Shown: positions 9,600 through 23,942, counted from the stretch's first letter. The stretch is 64,000 nucleotides of DNA from Vanessa cardui (GCF_905220365.1 NC_061129.1:13020803-13084802), one strand, 5' to 3'. A program made the numbers and translations. Notes: generated by a model from the letters alone, not told the origin.

Positions 9600-12500
9600 T
9601 ATAGTGAGCGTAAAAATAGCAGAATTAATGGTTACGAAAAAAAAATATTATAATCTCTGTTTATCCATACGTAACAAATAATCCCCAAATCGAGGGCAAC
9701 GTTAGAAGTGCATAAATTAACAAAATACGTAATGTTATTATGTAAAACAATATCTATGTATCAAAATTGCGATATTATAATTCATATATTTATTTTTAAA
9801 AATATTTATAACTTGGCCTCTTTTAAACTAAATACAGCTTAATCTTTAAGCTAAATAAAATATTTTTTGTTCTTTAAATGAAATATAAATTACCATATTT
9901 TATATTCAATGAGATACCAAATACGTACAAGTAAAATGTGATCGCTATTTTTAATATATATGAATACACAAAATATTTTAATACTTACATAAAAAGTTGA
10001 GGCAATTTTTTTATTGTTTCATTTTATTTTAATTTTTCATAAAAAATTCAAGCAAAGTAACCGCAAAGTAATAGTCAAATACAATTAAACAGACTCGTGT
10101 TAAAGTAAAAAGCGAATCTGACTTCGAGACAACAAAGCTTATAAAATATAACTTTGTCTTAATTTTTCATTGAACTACCGGTAGCAATCTACGGAATAGT
10201 AGTCATTACGTATTGGGTAATTAGTTAGCTTGCCTTAAGCTATACACCATTACGAGACGGTAAAAGTCAAAACCGTATTATTTATACGGTCAATATCGTA
10301 CATCAACATAGAACGGTTTTAATAAGGTCACCAGCCCTATATTCAATTGTGCCTTGATGACCCCTGATAACCCGCTCTCTACTTAACTACAGGTCACTTC
10401 GTACAAGGAACTGAGGGTCTGAAGGGCCCTTTAAGGTTTGAAGAGAAAGTATGATGTTAAGGGTTAACAAATTATTATAGCGTTGTTGAAAAAGCGAGAG
10501 TCACTTATTTTACGATATGCAATACTTTGGCTGTGTTTACATTATACGATGTTTGTGCAATTAGGTGCATGTTAAATTACCAGGCGTCCGGATATAACCG
10601 GATATAGTTAAGCTTTTGGAATTCGTGTCCGATCAAAATAAACGATGTCTGGCTTTTCCGAATTTATTTCGCAAACGAGACACATTCGACTTTATTTATC
10701 ATAAGAATTAACGATTTTTAAGGTAATAACGAGAAAATTTTTATTTCACATTATAAAAAATATCGTACTTCTAGACATAAAATCTTCAATAATGTAGGTT
10801 GTCCGGTCTATTTGCCCAAATATCCGGACAAACTGACTGGTTTTTCCAAATTAGGTTTGCAACCTTAGATGCATAGTTGAAGGACATAGATCGTATGTAG
10901 ATATGTAAATGGACACTACCCGGGTAAAGCTGATACTGCCCGAGATACACAACGATTAATAATAATTAGTAGTGTTGTTACACTGTTTCTAACTCTTTTC
11001 GACTACGGAATTAGATATAACCACTGTCAAAATTAAAAACTCATTTGTTAATAGTGCCCATTTTTAATCATTATTGATTTACTAGCAACGATGGCATTTC
11101 CCATGCAAAAGTAGAGTGTTTCCATTATATAATGAATTTATGATCACATAGAGTTTCTCTGTTTCCAGAAGAAGCCTAGATATTGCAGAGTATAAGTATA
11201 AGCCGATAAGCAAAGAGCCAAGGTCGTTGACATTGAACTGTTACGTGACCATTTGAGAACGAGGTAAAAACTCCCGGCAAAGAAAACCCCTTGAAAAAAA
11301 AGCATCGAGTTACGCTTGATGGAATCGTAAACAATACTTTTTGATGCTTTTATATAGAAAAAAATCCAAACAAATTGTGTATTTATACTAAATGTTATTT
11401 GAGTGCTTGAATTAGTCAGTGGATTCGGATACATTTATACCAAAAGGCCAATTGGCCAAAAATGAAAATTGGGAATGCTAGCTCGACATAGAATTTTAAT
11501 TTGTATTAACAATTCTTAGACACGTTCATAAGCGCTTTGAATAAAATGGACACACGTATTATTTTATGGTTTCAAATATCTGTTATTCGTAAAATAAAGA
11601 ATCACAGAAGGCCCTGTTAGATTTGAAACATCGATATTGAAGAATATATAATTTTAGAAAGCCTTTAAACAGATATAGAGTAATATAAATAAGGACAAAG
11701 GAGTTCGTAATTTTTGTTTATCTTATTACTATAACATTTATATTACGGCATGCGAGTTGAACTTAAACCCAAGGTGCGCCAATAGTTTTACGTCAAAGAT
11801 GCACTTCTGATTTCTATCAACGAATTTTATCGTTATCAGTGTAAAAAAGCGAAAAAAAGATAACGTTCATTATTTATTAAAAAATATATAGGTACACATT
11901 TTTTGTATTTTATATATGTGTGTATTTATATAATGTTCATTTTTTCTTACTCGATTTCTAATAACGATTAATAGTTTATAATATTAGACAATTTAACAGT
12001 GATTTCTTATATTTTTATTATTCTAAGATCAATTCTAGATTTTTAAAGAAATAAAATAGGATTGGAACGCACAAAAATATTTGCGATATATTTCAAATTT
12101 ATGGCAATCAAAATAATATCATAAAAATAATTTTATTAGAATTTCATCATTATTTTTAAGAATCCATCCTATAAATAATTTATGTAAATAAATTTGAATA
12201 TTCAAAATTAAAACCAGATTTATTCAACATTTGGTAAGAACCGAAAGCTACATAAATTCGTTTCATATGAAAACACACGTTGCGATTTAAAGCGTAATAC
12301 TTTTTTGCAACAAATGTATATAATATAATTAAATTTCCTTTAATTTACGCCAACCAAGCAACCAATATTTCATGTCTATTTTTTTAAAACAAATTACATC
12401 CACATACATGCTACATAACGAAATTCTAAGGAAACTAATACATATAAAACTACAATAAATATGTCAATAGCTTCACTAGAAATATTTGTAAGAATTACTT

Positions 12501-13440
12501 CAGAAAATATATATATGTATAAGACTAAGGAAATCCCTCTGAGACTTTTCTTAAAAAAAAAAAAACACTGTCGTAATTTTTTTAAAGCATTTCACACTTG
12601 TTTAAAAGTAAAATCAGTCGGGCATATAAATACAAATCTAAAGATATTTTGCTGAGTAATTTGGAAGATATTATGATTCGTTTCAGTGTGAGAAATGAAA
12701 TCAAATTAGGTCCCCTCGAGCGAATTCACGGGCGGTCTTTCATACCTTCGATTTACGTTAGAGAACTAATGTCATTCCCAATTATATTCATGTAATTAAA
12801 ATCTCTTTATTAATAAATTCAAATTCAATGTAAGGAAGTTTGTAAGTAAAATTTAATATTTGGTGGTTTTACATACAAACGTATGTCAATATAAAGTGTT
12901 GTAACTTACATATAAGTGAGTAGAGTTACTCTTGTTTATTAATCTTCGCAAAAGTACGTATTATGCAAAATTAATAATTTGAATTTATTTAGTTTACGAG
13001 AACTCTTAGTCGAGGTGACACTAATCGCTAGTATCAGATATGTTATGTCAAGCGAAATGGGTACCGGAAGTTTGGAAGTCATATTAAACTTTTAATGTAT
13101 AATATAATATCAATTTATTAATCAAGAATTATTTTTAGGTTATAACATATCATCGTTATGTGCAAATTGCTAAGATATAATATATAACAGTGCATTAATT
13201 TTTAATAGAGTTAATTTTAAATACTCACGCCTATTTTTATTTCCAGAAAGCATCACATTATAGATATACGTTACTGATTTGGTATACCACCTTTATCAAA
13301 GATTTATTTACATTTATCCCTCTCAGATTAAGATCTGGATATGGACTAAGGTCCATACCAATGACATTGAAGCCGTAAGTATTTTGAAACGTATATAGAC
13401 TATGAAAAAATCAAAACACCCTTTGTTCAAGTATTAGTGG
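9600..13440. other. AT-rich stretch with a GTCCGG-rich patch
   Basis: At 10586-10870 the motif TCCGG occurs repeatedly, including an inverted pair TTGTCCGG (10799-10806) and CCGGACAA (10824-10831); it may be a decayed DNA transposon. At 11144-11434 a 96-codon minus frame of hydrophobic and aromatic residues has no support. Nothing else is recognised. Confidence 0.4.
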
Positions 13441-13545
13441 CAGCTAAGTTACCACCGGATCAAGGTAAGTTTAGAATGTAGATTCGACCGAGAAGAACCG
13501 AAAAGTAACTCAGTAGTTACTCTTTTCCAACATTAAAATACGGAT
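13441..13545 (-). mobile_element. LINE-like tail fragment, minus strand
   Basis: GATTCGACCGAGAAGAACCG then AAAAGTAACTCAGTAG is the reverse of the GGTTCTTCTCGGTAGAA block at 651-793. Confidence 0.5.
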
Positions 13546-14039
13546 TTAAAAATAAATTGCACAATGATTTCAAATCATCTTGATTATCGCGGATGACTAC
13601 AACGTTATTTTAAAAAAAAAAAACAAAAAGGACGTTAATGATAAGTATTATAATAACATTGATAAGTAATAAATATGTATTGCAGGTTTACGTCATAACT
13701 CGATGAACACAGAAAATAAAATTGGAACGTTTATTAATTTGATTACTCGCGTCACGCCTGCCTTCAAGAGCGTCCTAAATATACAGGGCGTTCTGTATAA
13801 ATATGTACATTTTTGCTCAATTTAATTGCAATGGAAGGACACTACTTCATTCATAATGAATAGCAGCGAACTGACAATGTAATGAATGGCTAATGTCTCT
13901 GCGATGGCGATGAATATGCAAGATACGAGGAATCCGGTATATACACTATTTTTAACCTTATAGTTATACAATATCGATCAAGATAAATAATTTTCAGGGG
14001 CTATTTTTCAAAAACAAATAAATATTATTAATATATGTT

Positions 14040-14053
14040 TTATATATATATAT
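14040..14053. repeat. (TA)n microsatellite
   Basis: About seven TA units in AT-rich sequence. Confidence 0.9.
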
Positions 14054-14218
14054 GATCTAATATTTACTTAAGTATATCAATTAACGACTATATTTATATG
14101 TGCATAATTTTACGTTGTTCAACTATAATAATCTCACTATAATATTATCAATCCAATTTGGAATAATATTTTTGGAAAAATATTTGCGTTAGATAGCCAA
14201 ATTAACAAATTGTATTAT

Positions 14219-14356
14219 CTATACTAATATCATTATGCTACTGAATTCAAGGTATGAAGCAAGCTTTAACTTTCAGTAAGAATATAGGTTACTTTTTATG
14301 CCTAGACCTCACAACTAACCCTTAAAATGCATGCGAAGCCTCGGGCGACAACTAGC
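14219..14356 (+). mobile_element. CTAGT-terminal repeat, internally deleted
   Basis: Starts TATACTAATATCATTATGC and continues with AAGGTATGAAGCAAGC, GGTTACTTTTTATGCC and GCGAAGCCTCGGGCGAC then AACTAGC. The CTGTCTGTCTG and CACGGCAAAACC blocks are missing. Confidence 0.75.
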
Positions 14357-14379
14357 AGACTATAATATCACTCTCCACT

Positions 14380-14434
14380 ACTCCTCAGGGAGCAACGTTT
14401 CACACAAGTAAAACCAGGCGAAGTAGCTAGTATT
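14380..14434 (+). mobile_element. Short remnant ending GTAGCTAGT
   Basis: CTCCTCAGGGAGCAACG, then ACCAGGCGAAGTAGCTAGT shares the AGGGAGCAA block and CTAGT end with the remnant ending at 9597. It sits just after the CTAGT-terminal repeat that ends at 14356. Confidence 0.4.
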
Positions 14435-14577
14435 AGAATATATATGATTACATTACAGAAATAACTTTACGTTTATAACAATAATAATCTCATAATCCCC
14501 ATCAAAGATAATTCAAACAATTATTTATTTTTAGCGATGTACTCGAGTCAATGTTTTTTTTATTCGTTTATCATAAT

Positions 14578-14845
14578 TACTAACGACCCACCCCAGTTTC
14601 GCACGGGTGCAATACTGATAATAAATGTTCTACAGAAGTTGTTTATTTACGACATCACATCAGAAACATCTAAAATTATCATTGTTTAATTATTATATTG
14701 TCCATGTATTACATACAAAAACTTTCCTCTCGAATCACTCTATCGATTAGAAAAAAACGCATCAAAATCCGTTGCGCAATTTTAAAGTTCTAAGCATACA
14801 CAGGGACAGACAGCGGTAAGCGACTTTGTTTTATACTATGTAATG
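14578..14845 (+). mobile_element. CGACCC-type repeat, full length
   Basis: This is the most complete copy. It runs from CTAACGACCCACCCCAG to GGTAAGCGACTTTGTTTTAT then ACTATGTAATG, with TTTCGCACGGGTGCAATAC, TTCCTCTCGAATCACTC and CGCATCAAAATCCGTTGCG between. Confidence 0.8.
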
Positions 14846-15576
14846 ATAATAATCATTCAACATCCTGTGAACGAAGAGATGTCTCAAACGATTTTATTGA
14901 ATTACTTGCATCACGTTGATAAAAGTTTATTATTGCGTTTAGTGTGTTTCAACATTTGTTTAACGAGTCCGATTGACCGAAAATTATTTTGACACGAACA
15001 TCGATTATGCAAGGGGTTAAGTATGATTCAAGGTGATCAATTTTGCATTTTGTATAAACATTATTCAAATATTTTGTGTGTGGTACGTTGCGAATTGTAC
15101 CATCCACTGACTACTATTCTATTTTCAATATCGTTACCACGAGTTTTTGCATCGATGTATAAAATAATTAATACGCTATATCGTATTGACAATAGGATAA
15201 AATATGTTAAAAAAATAAATAAAATATTCGCAATATTTCATATTTAAATTCAATTGGAAAATAGTACACATAAAAGCTTTTTATGTAGATATACAAGATG
15301 AAAATGGTAGGCATCGTAATATTAATGTCATCGAGAACAATTAAGCACACACACGCAGGGTCACATTAAGAAGAATCATCAGGCTACATCTTTAACAATA
15401 AACGACTTCAAATTAATTTTGTTATAATAGATACATGCATCATAAAATATTGATACGCTAATTTGATTAGTTTGTTCTTTTAAAATTATGATTATTTAAG
15501 TCAAATTCGCATATCACTTCCTGTCATTTCACGAATGAGATACAAAGTGAATTCTTATTCTTGTACTGATGTGTTG

Positions 15577-15735
15577 AGTTTATAATTCAACTCGTGATCG
15601 GCGTTGGGCGAAGACATCGTGAGAAACATCATATGTGCAGAATTTAGCCACATGAGTCTCCACGCAAGTGGTAAATAAAGTCTCCAAAACTTCTTAAAGA
15701 AGGTTTCCCCTGCTGGGGTACATTAACAGTATTTA
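15577..15735 (+). mobile_element. Decayed SINE 3' half
   Basis: TTTATAATTCAACTCGTG, then CGTTGGGCGAAGACATCGTG and, near the end, CCCTGCTGGGG follow the order of the main SINE body. The tRNA-like head is missing. Confidence 0.6.
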
Positions 15736-15874
15736 TAGTTAATTACTTTGTTTATATTGCTAGTAAACAAAGCTGCTTAAATGAATCATTTAATTTAAAT
15801 ATTTACACCCAAACACAAACTCTTTGGTATAAATCGGAATCTACGAATATAACAGACGCAAGATTTAAAGGCAA

Positions 15875-15975
15875 ATTGGCACTGTAAACCGTTCCTTATT
15901 TAGTCATTACTAATGCCTTTTTAAATGGATAATGTTAACGGGCAGAGGTGAGCACTCACCATCAATAGTCCGATT
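15875..15975 (+). mobile_element. TGGTAGGG-type element, decayed 3' fragment
   Basis: CCGTTCCTTATT and, further on, GGGCAGAGGTGAGCACTCACC then ATCAATAGTCCG recall the family's end (GGTGGTGACCACTTACCATC). The match is weak. Confidence 0.4.
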
Positions 15976-18801
15976 ACATACTTCATTTTCCTTCCTACTC
16001 AGATGTCAATAAAAACATCAGTTAAATTTGTAGCAACAAGCGTAACTTGAAGTTAAATAGATATGAAATTTCTTGAATTCAACTTATAGGAGCATTCTAA
16101 GATGTTATCTAATTTATTTAATATTTAAATCTCCTATGTTATAAAACATTTAGTATCAAATGCACTTATTTATAAATATAAATTTAATTAGGTACGTATG
16201 TATTTTAGGAGGCAGCGTGTGTCTTAATCTAAAAGTGCGAAACAATTGGACTACAAAGTAAAATATTCTCTTGTCTCCAACTAGCAATGAGCTAGACTGA
16301 TAGGCTACGACTTGTTTTCAATGCTTCTGATGTAGGTAATTAAAAAGTTACTTATAATAAATGGTTCAAATCTTCTTTACATCCACCCCTATTTAAGTCA
16401 TGTTCTATAGCAATCAGTTTAGAGCATGTAGGTACTGCAAGTTATAGTATTAATAAAGTAACATGCACCTGCGGGGTGCTATAAATTGAGGGAACTGACA
16501 GCACGCTTCGAGAGAACATTTGTAAATGGAGAAACTACTGTCTGTTAATAGGTCTCGCTTGATAGGTGTTGCTTTTAACACTAACGCCAGTTGTGTGGCT
16601 AAATGGATCGGTATCTAGTCTAGACCGGTTTAGCCACGTCTGTATTGAATAAAAGCCTGTTTAGAGTCGATAGATGAAAAAAACGGATGGATCTATTACT
16701 TGCATCACTAAATCATACTGAGCGTAAATCTTTTCTAAAATTTCAATGAAATTAATAATTTTATTATTACCAAAGTCACTGTGACTGTCACATATATACC
16801 TGGACCGTAGGTATCTTGTGAAATTTGGATTGAAGCGATTTCGAAACAACTAACCTCTAAGCTACGGTTAGGCTCCTTAGGCTACATAGGCTCCTTCTTA
16901 CTTTACTAACACCTCAGGACCAACTTCTAAAACGGCAGCGTTAACAGATAATAACAATATAAAAAACAGAAAACAACAACTATCAAGATACTCGTTACAT
17001 TTTAAGTTTAAGGCAAAACGACATTTCAGACATAAATTATCAAACGTATTACGAAACTAAAACAATCGAGGATACTAAATAGACGTTCAAAGCAAACACC
17101 GAACAACATCGAAAGCATTTCTCTTCCGCATTGTCACCGCTTTCCTTAATCCGTTAAACTGCACTAATGACTTTACGAGACGGGCAATATGACAAAAATC
17201 CAATCAGGAAATGTCTCCTAAAACACAAACAGTACGCCTGTTCTACATGTTCACCAATAAATCGAAATATGTGTCCTTCCTACAGCGCTATCGTTTAACG
17301 AGCCATTCAGTATTGCGCAACCGCTCAGCGCCATCTATCGGAAATAGAAAGCTATGTAAATAAACTGGGAGCAGGCGATTGGCGCCGTCTGGCATATTGG
17401 GGCTTCCTCATGCAAATTGTAGAATTCATTCGTCTAATCAAATATCTGACGAATATGTCGGAATTCATAGTTATAGCAGGATAACGACGGAAGTTGTTGA
17501 TTACAAGATCGAGCAATTAATAAATCTTTAAAAACTATTTCATTAAACAAAATATCAAACTGTTTTTATATCTAGTTACGACAGCAATAATTATTGTTAT
17601 TCTTTTTTACTCTGATCATAAACCAGACAATTTTGGTAATCAAAATATGAATAATAGTTTTATAAATTAATTACATATGTGTAAATAATTTAAGTGGCAT
17701 CACAACATTTGACCCCTAGATTCTTTAATTGTTTCACAAATGTCCTCCTAACCGATTTCTAGTGGACTAACTGCGCAATACTATAATAAAGCGCAGTAAG
17801 TGTATGCAATTTAAATATTTTAATTAAAAAATAAATCTTAATGTAGATTATAATATCTATAATAAATATAATCTGTAATAACAGTAATCGTAAAAATAAA
17901 TAAGTATGCATGTCCATCAGTATTGCATAATAGTAAACTGTTTCTATACTTTTTATTACCTATAATTCATATCATCCATAAATTACTTGTAAGACTCGTT
18001 ATTCCAAGCATCTCGATCGTCGATGTGACAAAAACCGTGAGTATATTGCGTGCGCGCAGAATATCATCGCGAAAATGCATTCGAATCCATTGCCGGGTTC
18101 TTATATAAGGAATTATGCACCTCGGAAATAGGTTTCAGTAGCTCCAATTAATCATAATGTTATCGCTGACGTTACAGGCTTTTATATTGTGTAACTTAAT
18201 CCAGTACAGGCTGAGTAAAGCTTCTGGCACACTGAGATTTATGTTGAACACACTACACACGTACATAGTTCATGGAATGACGTGTTGTGACTAGCTTAAA
18301 TTAATCTTATTATAATACATAAGAACAAAGATACACTTTAACATATATTTTTGGTAACGTAAATAACGTTTATTTAAGAGTAATGTTGTAAGTATCTACG
18401 CTAATATACTCAAAGCGTTTTCGGAGTCTAAAAAAATGAACGCATAAGAATTAAATATGCTTCCAGTTCAAGTTGATCTTGTATAAACATACCAGATAAT
18501 CTCTATTTGCGATTTATTCTTATTTTAAATATTTACTTAAGTAAACCAAGTACTGGTCAATCACCCACGACATTAAATCAAAATCAAACATGCTATCACC
18601 GGCTTAAATTTACGCACCCGAGTTAAAATTGAAAAACATTTTAAGTGGATGAAATTAAGTCAATTAATCACGACTCACGTACGTAGCATTCGTAGCAGTC
18701 GCTTATGACAAAAGGACTTAGGAACCACTAACTACTGCCATCAAAATAACCATTTATCTATCCTGCGAATGCATTTCGCTTTTGATCTACACATATAATA
18801 A
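15976..18801. other. Unassigned stretch
   Basis: Mostly AT-rich. A patch at 17286-17405 is GC-richer and contains GCGCCATCTATCGG. A short inverted repeat ACTGCGC/GCGCAGT lies at 17770-17797. No gene is recognised. Confidence 0.4.
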
Positions 18802-19061
18802 AATAAGAGTGTCTGTTTGTAATATTAAAATAGCCCTTTTTTACTCATTATACATATACACGGTACATATACCAAACTAACATTTTTTTTACAATTTTTG
18901 TCTGTTTTTTCCAGCCAATCTCTGGGACGGCTGGACCAATTTTGACGGGACTTTCACTGGCAGAACTAATATAATGATGAGTAACTTAGGCTACAACCAA
19001 GGCTAAGGCTACTACTTTTTTTTGGTAAATTCAAACTCGTACAAGATCGAGGGCACAGCTG
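18802..19061 (+). mobile_element. GTGTCTGTTTGTAATA-type repeat
   Basis: AGAGTGTCTGTTTGTAATAT, CCAGCCAATCTCTGGGACGG, TTTTGACGGGACTTTCACTGG and AGTAACTTAGGCTAC lead to ATCGAGGGCACAGCT. One other copy (55496) is in the window, and I recall similar sequence from other moths and butterflies. Confidence 0.72.
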
Positions 19062-21693
19062 CTATAAAATACAAACGTAACAACATCCATCACTTATCTT
19101 ATAATTAAATTTCAACTTTATTCATCTCTACAAACATTAAACGTTTTATGTATACCATAGTCGTTATTGAATTTCAACTAAAACACAAGATCACCAATTA
19201 TAAATGATCACAGATAACTGACATTACTAGTCATTACGCTGTTAACGAAATTGTCTAAACAATACGACACGGGGCCGAATCTGTTAGAGGGTCATTGCCG
19301 AACTATTAAGATTAATTACAAATTGACAGGCAGAAAAACAATAGAAGACTTTATTGATTTTATTAGTCTTTCAACTTCTACAAAAATAATTATATTTTTA
19401 TTATTTTATAACACGAATTAGGTATATTAAATGTTAAGTGATACATGTATACTTAAGTTAATTTATTCTTATTTTAAAACAGTAAAAGATAAGATAATTG
19501 ACGTGATATCAATTTGAGTCGTGATTTCAAAACTCGTAAATAACAAAAATTTCCTTTTCTAAAAGCATTAAAATGCTAAATAATCTAGTAAATCAGCCGT
19601 CGCTGAGTCGATGCAGAGAGAACAACAGAACAAACCCGACGAACAGACAGCAACTAAGCTGAGATCCATAATAAACAAAGTCCACGCTAACAGCTCAATG
19701 GCCTGAGGGACGAACGTCATCGTCATCTTAGACTGACGGATAATTGAATTCCGACATCTACCTGAAGGATACCATGCAACGGAATGAATAGGGGTATTGT
19801 ATGGGAAACGATCCGGCTACGGTCTTCGGTAATGTTCTTGTCACGATATCAGAGAAACAATAAGGATATATCCACATTAACGTTCTATGAATAAAAATAT
19901 ATATTTGCCTTTGTACTTCGAAAACGAATCAAAAAAGATCAATGCAGTTATAGTCTTATATTATGACGCCAATTAAAAGACTGAAATAGAATAGGCAGAC
20001 GACTATCGGTAACTAAATGTGATTTCTTTGTGCTGAACTCTGATCCTCTGAAATTTACTCATTTGACAAAATCGACATGGATCATATAACTTGGATTGAT
20101 ACAGAAAACCGTAGATTAAAACCCCACTTTATACCGTTTTTTTTTTCTTTTTTTAATTTCAGATATAAATAATATTATCTGTTGTAATAATACCGCATTA
20201 ACAGTATGTCACTCAAATATATTGGCACAAACACAAAGGTTCGTACACGCACCGTCTTAAAAGCTAATCCTTAATATTTTACGCAATTTCAACGTGGTAC
20301 ATAATATATAATTTCTCATTAGTATATTGTTAAGCATCTAAATTGACACTCGTTGAATATCTGCCAAAGGCTATGAGTGAAACTGCACAATTAGCGATTT
20401 AATCCGCAGACGTTAGTAGAATTGTTATCGCGAAAGGGCATTATAATTAAAAGTCAATTCGTGCGAGGAATGCGTTTCGTAATCAAGTATACAAGGTACC
20501 ACAGTGTGAGCTTCTGGAAACAATATCTCATTTCACGGGAACTATTGCTTCCCACGGCGTGTTTTGGCAGCGTGTTGTGCAACAATGGTTTGGGGAAAGG
20601 TGATTGTGGGACCTTAGATTAATTGCTCGCTTTACTTATGAAGATTAGATTATTTATGTATAACTAAAGAGAGAGAGAGAGAGGGTCTCAAGAGACTTAT
20701 TACTGAAGTTTATACTTTGACTGTTACACAAATTGAAAATTAAACAATATAATTTTAAAGTCATTTAAATATAACATAATAATAATTTATAAATATTAAC
20801 AATTAGTGTTTATTTACACGGAAATTTATACATCAAAACACTGCCTTCGTGCCTTGCTCGAAAATATTTATATTTATGTAACCGCCTTTATTAACGCTGT
20901 AACAACATTCCTGTTGAGAAATCTTTAACGCAGTTAAATAATATTATGCTAAATCTAAATATAATACGCTTTAAAACATTAAAATACTACGAGTAAATTA
21001 TTATATAATATTAAATTCACAAGAACAGCAAGAACACATTTAAAAAAAAAAAAAAAACAAATAAAAATTACCCATTGCCAATTTCGTTTCGCTTGCTTTC
21101 CAATGCACAAAAATGGAAGCTTGAAATTCATTTATATAAAACAACTCCTAATGTATAATTTTATAATAAGTTAGCAATAAAATTAATTTGTAAATCGATA
21201 CTGGTAGCCTTTCGCGAGAGATACAACATAAATCAGTTCGTTATGCAAATGTTAATTTTATTTTATATTACGCAAGGAGTTTCCACGCACACTAGAAAAC
21301 ACCTCGTTAAAGAAAGTGATAGAAACGTATTTATAAGGAAATTGAATTGAATATATTGTTCAAAACTGAACGTTATAATAAAATTTTATTAACACCTAAC
21401 TGTTCGCCCACGAATAACTGAGCTTACGTCTCAATACGGAAAGATGAAATGGGACTCAATAAGCAAAGATAAATAAAACGATAGCAGTGGCCGGGTTAAA
21501 AAAACACTATTAGTGAATATGCAATTATTAAAATTTAAAAAAATGGTGTTAATTTTGACTCGATTCAAAAACATGTGATATTTTTAACAATTCTCGAATC
21601 GTACCGAATGCGTTCATGATTATTAAGCAATGTAAAAAATCCTCAGTAAAAAGCCTCAGCGAATCACCATGAAATCACAAGAGGCTTGTATCT
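19062..21693. other. Unassigned stretch with two GC-richer islands
   Basis: At 19590-19850 several short frames are open on both strands, including a 31-codon plus frame starting MQREQQNKPDEQTATKL and a 52-codon minus frame of hydrophobic character. At 20450-20620 two plus frames are open. None matches a family I know, and overlapping openness in opposite frames argues against taking any one of them as a gene. Confidence 0.35.
20667..20683. repeat. (GA)n microsatellite
   Basis: An uninterrupted GA/AG run of about 17 bases in AT-rich sequence. Confidence 0.95.
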
Positions 21694-21849
21694 GTAATAA
21701 TATTATAAATGCGAAAGTAACTCTGTCTGTCTGTATCTCTGTTACGCTTTCACGGCAAAACCACTGAACCGAATTTGATTTGATTTTTTTATCTAACATC
21801 TTACGACAGAACCCTTAAAGCGCGAGAGAAGCCGCGTGCGATTACTAGT
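21694..21849 (+). mobile_element. CTAGT-terminal repeat
   Basis: Keeps the best 5' part of the family: AATATTATAAATGCGAAAGT, (TCTG)n, CACGGCAAAACCACTGAACC. Its end, GCGCGAGAGAAGCCGCGTG then ATTACTAGT, is intact. The middle TATGAAGC block is replaced. Confidence 0.8.
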
Positions 21850-23942
21850 TAACCATAAGTCAAATTATAACTATATGTTAATATAATAGTTCATTAGATA
21901 TTACAATAAAAAATACATACGTATAATTAAGTACGTTTGTTATATAGTTTAGTTTGCTTAAATGGTAATGCATGTAAGTACGTTAATTATTTTCAACATA
22001 TTTCTTAGATTTTTTTATCGTAATGTTTCTGATAGCCATTTTATGGCAATTATTTCTAGCCGTCTGATGTCACAATAGTCGGTCAAGAATTTTAACATTA
22101 TTTCCCACTTCCGGTAACCGTTCCTTACAATCTTGAATATCATTAAAAAATAAAGATATTAAATCTAGGCGTTAACCGAAATATAAACGAAAGTAAGATT
22201 ATAAAATAAACATAACGATTTATTACATAACCAAAATGGCGATATGAAAAATAATTTTAATTAATATCGTAACGTTCGTCTGTACGGTCAAAGACAATGC
22301 AGTTACGCCTCGGGCGATCCTCTCGATGTTTCAAAAGATCAATCGTATGAATAACAATCGATTCGTTGAACAAAGTACGTCAAATCGATGATTTAATACC
22401 AGCGAAAGTTGATTGTCGCTTTCTAACCCAAAATGTGAGAATATCGATGCAGAAATTACGAACTAGTTCATCTCGTGGGTGTAGACCGATTAATATGCGT
22501 TTGATATTAGAATGACAATATTTTTTTTATTGGTAAAGCAAAGAAAACACCCAACGTATAGTTGAGACACAGATTATAAAATCTATGCAATAGAAATAGC
22601 TATTTGCAATCAATCGATACATCCATCAATTTTCTTGCAATAAATTTTCTCTCCTGGATCAGCAAGTGGAAGTTAATGTTTAAATTACTTGATACTAATA
22701 AATTATTATATTTTAAGCATTAGTCTTTTGTTATACAATATTACTAAATAATCTTATAAAAAAAAATAATAAAATGTAAGCTATGGTAACCCCAGCGCTT
22801 ACGCCTACATCAAAAGTTATTTTAACTGTATTGACAGGTGAACAATTCGAACTAAAAACATAGTATATAATAATATAAATATATGTTGAAAAGTAACTTA
22901 AAGCATATGTTTTTATTATTAAATTACTATAAATCTATTGGATGAAGAAGAAGAAAGAAGTATGTTTTTAATTCTTTATTTAAAATATTGGAATGATGTA
23001 CGTTTTCACGTGTACTAATTATTTGTAACATAAATAATCAATTAACTCGATAAGATAAAGTGCAGGTGTATAGTTTTATTAACTAATTCCAGAATACGGA
23101 ATACTTCACCTGTTCTGAAGTTACGTGGAATATCAAATTATATAAAGAGTTAACGGGAATAAAAAACATCTACTAGTATCGAAAGAGGTTCTAAAATGCG
23201 CATTAAAAATGTACGCAGGGGTATTTTAAGATGTCACTGCGACCATAAATTCTCGATGACTCACATCAGCTGATCCATAAATAATCAATCCATCTGCCGT
23301 ATAAAAAAGTCCTAACTTCGATAGGCATTTGCGGGTGTATAGTAATATTTTGTAATTAGCTTTTTGTGGACACAGGTATGTTCACAAACACACCCTCAAG
23401 GTGTAGCCAGACGTTATCGCAGCTTGTGTATGCGATGGCGTAGCAATATGACTGTAGTAAATCATACTACTTCTCTATATTGTTGAAATGAAAGCCACTC
23501 TTTTTCTATAACGAGTGTAGATACAGGCACTCATTTAGAGTCCGTGCAATATAATTGTTCTCATTATTCATGAGCCAAAGTTTCACGAATAAAGCCCTTT
23601 GAGCAGTGTTATTTTACTTTTGAATAAAAATATTCCTTTTACCAATCGCCTTGGTAACACATAATTTCATTATATGCACATCACAAATACCTACTAGTAT
23701 ATATGACAGACGTCAAAGTGTATAAATATTCAATCGGTATTGATTTTTTTTTATCACATTACTCGCACTGGAAAATACGCGTATCAGTCGAAGGCTGTTA
23801 TCATTGCCGAATGCCACGCACGATGCCACCACTACTGATATATCCTATGTTGAAAATAAATATGTAAAACCCGCCACGATAAACTTTGGGGTCTTTCCCT
23901 CTACTCCGAGATATTTCCCTCTTTATATGTACTAATTAATCT

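Noticed and set aside
11168..11262. Plus-strand segment between TCTGTTTCCAG and GAG|GTAAAA, looking like an exon
   Set aside because: All three frames contain stops, so it cannot be an internal coding exon.
23265..23293. 29-nt minus-strand segment with acceptor- and donor-like ends and the same entry and exit phase as the spire microexon
   Set aside because: It would encode GLIIYGSAD, which does not extend the KIND alignment; splice-like pairs this close together are expected by chance in a 40-kb intron.
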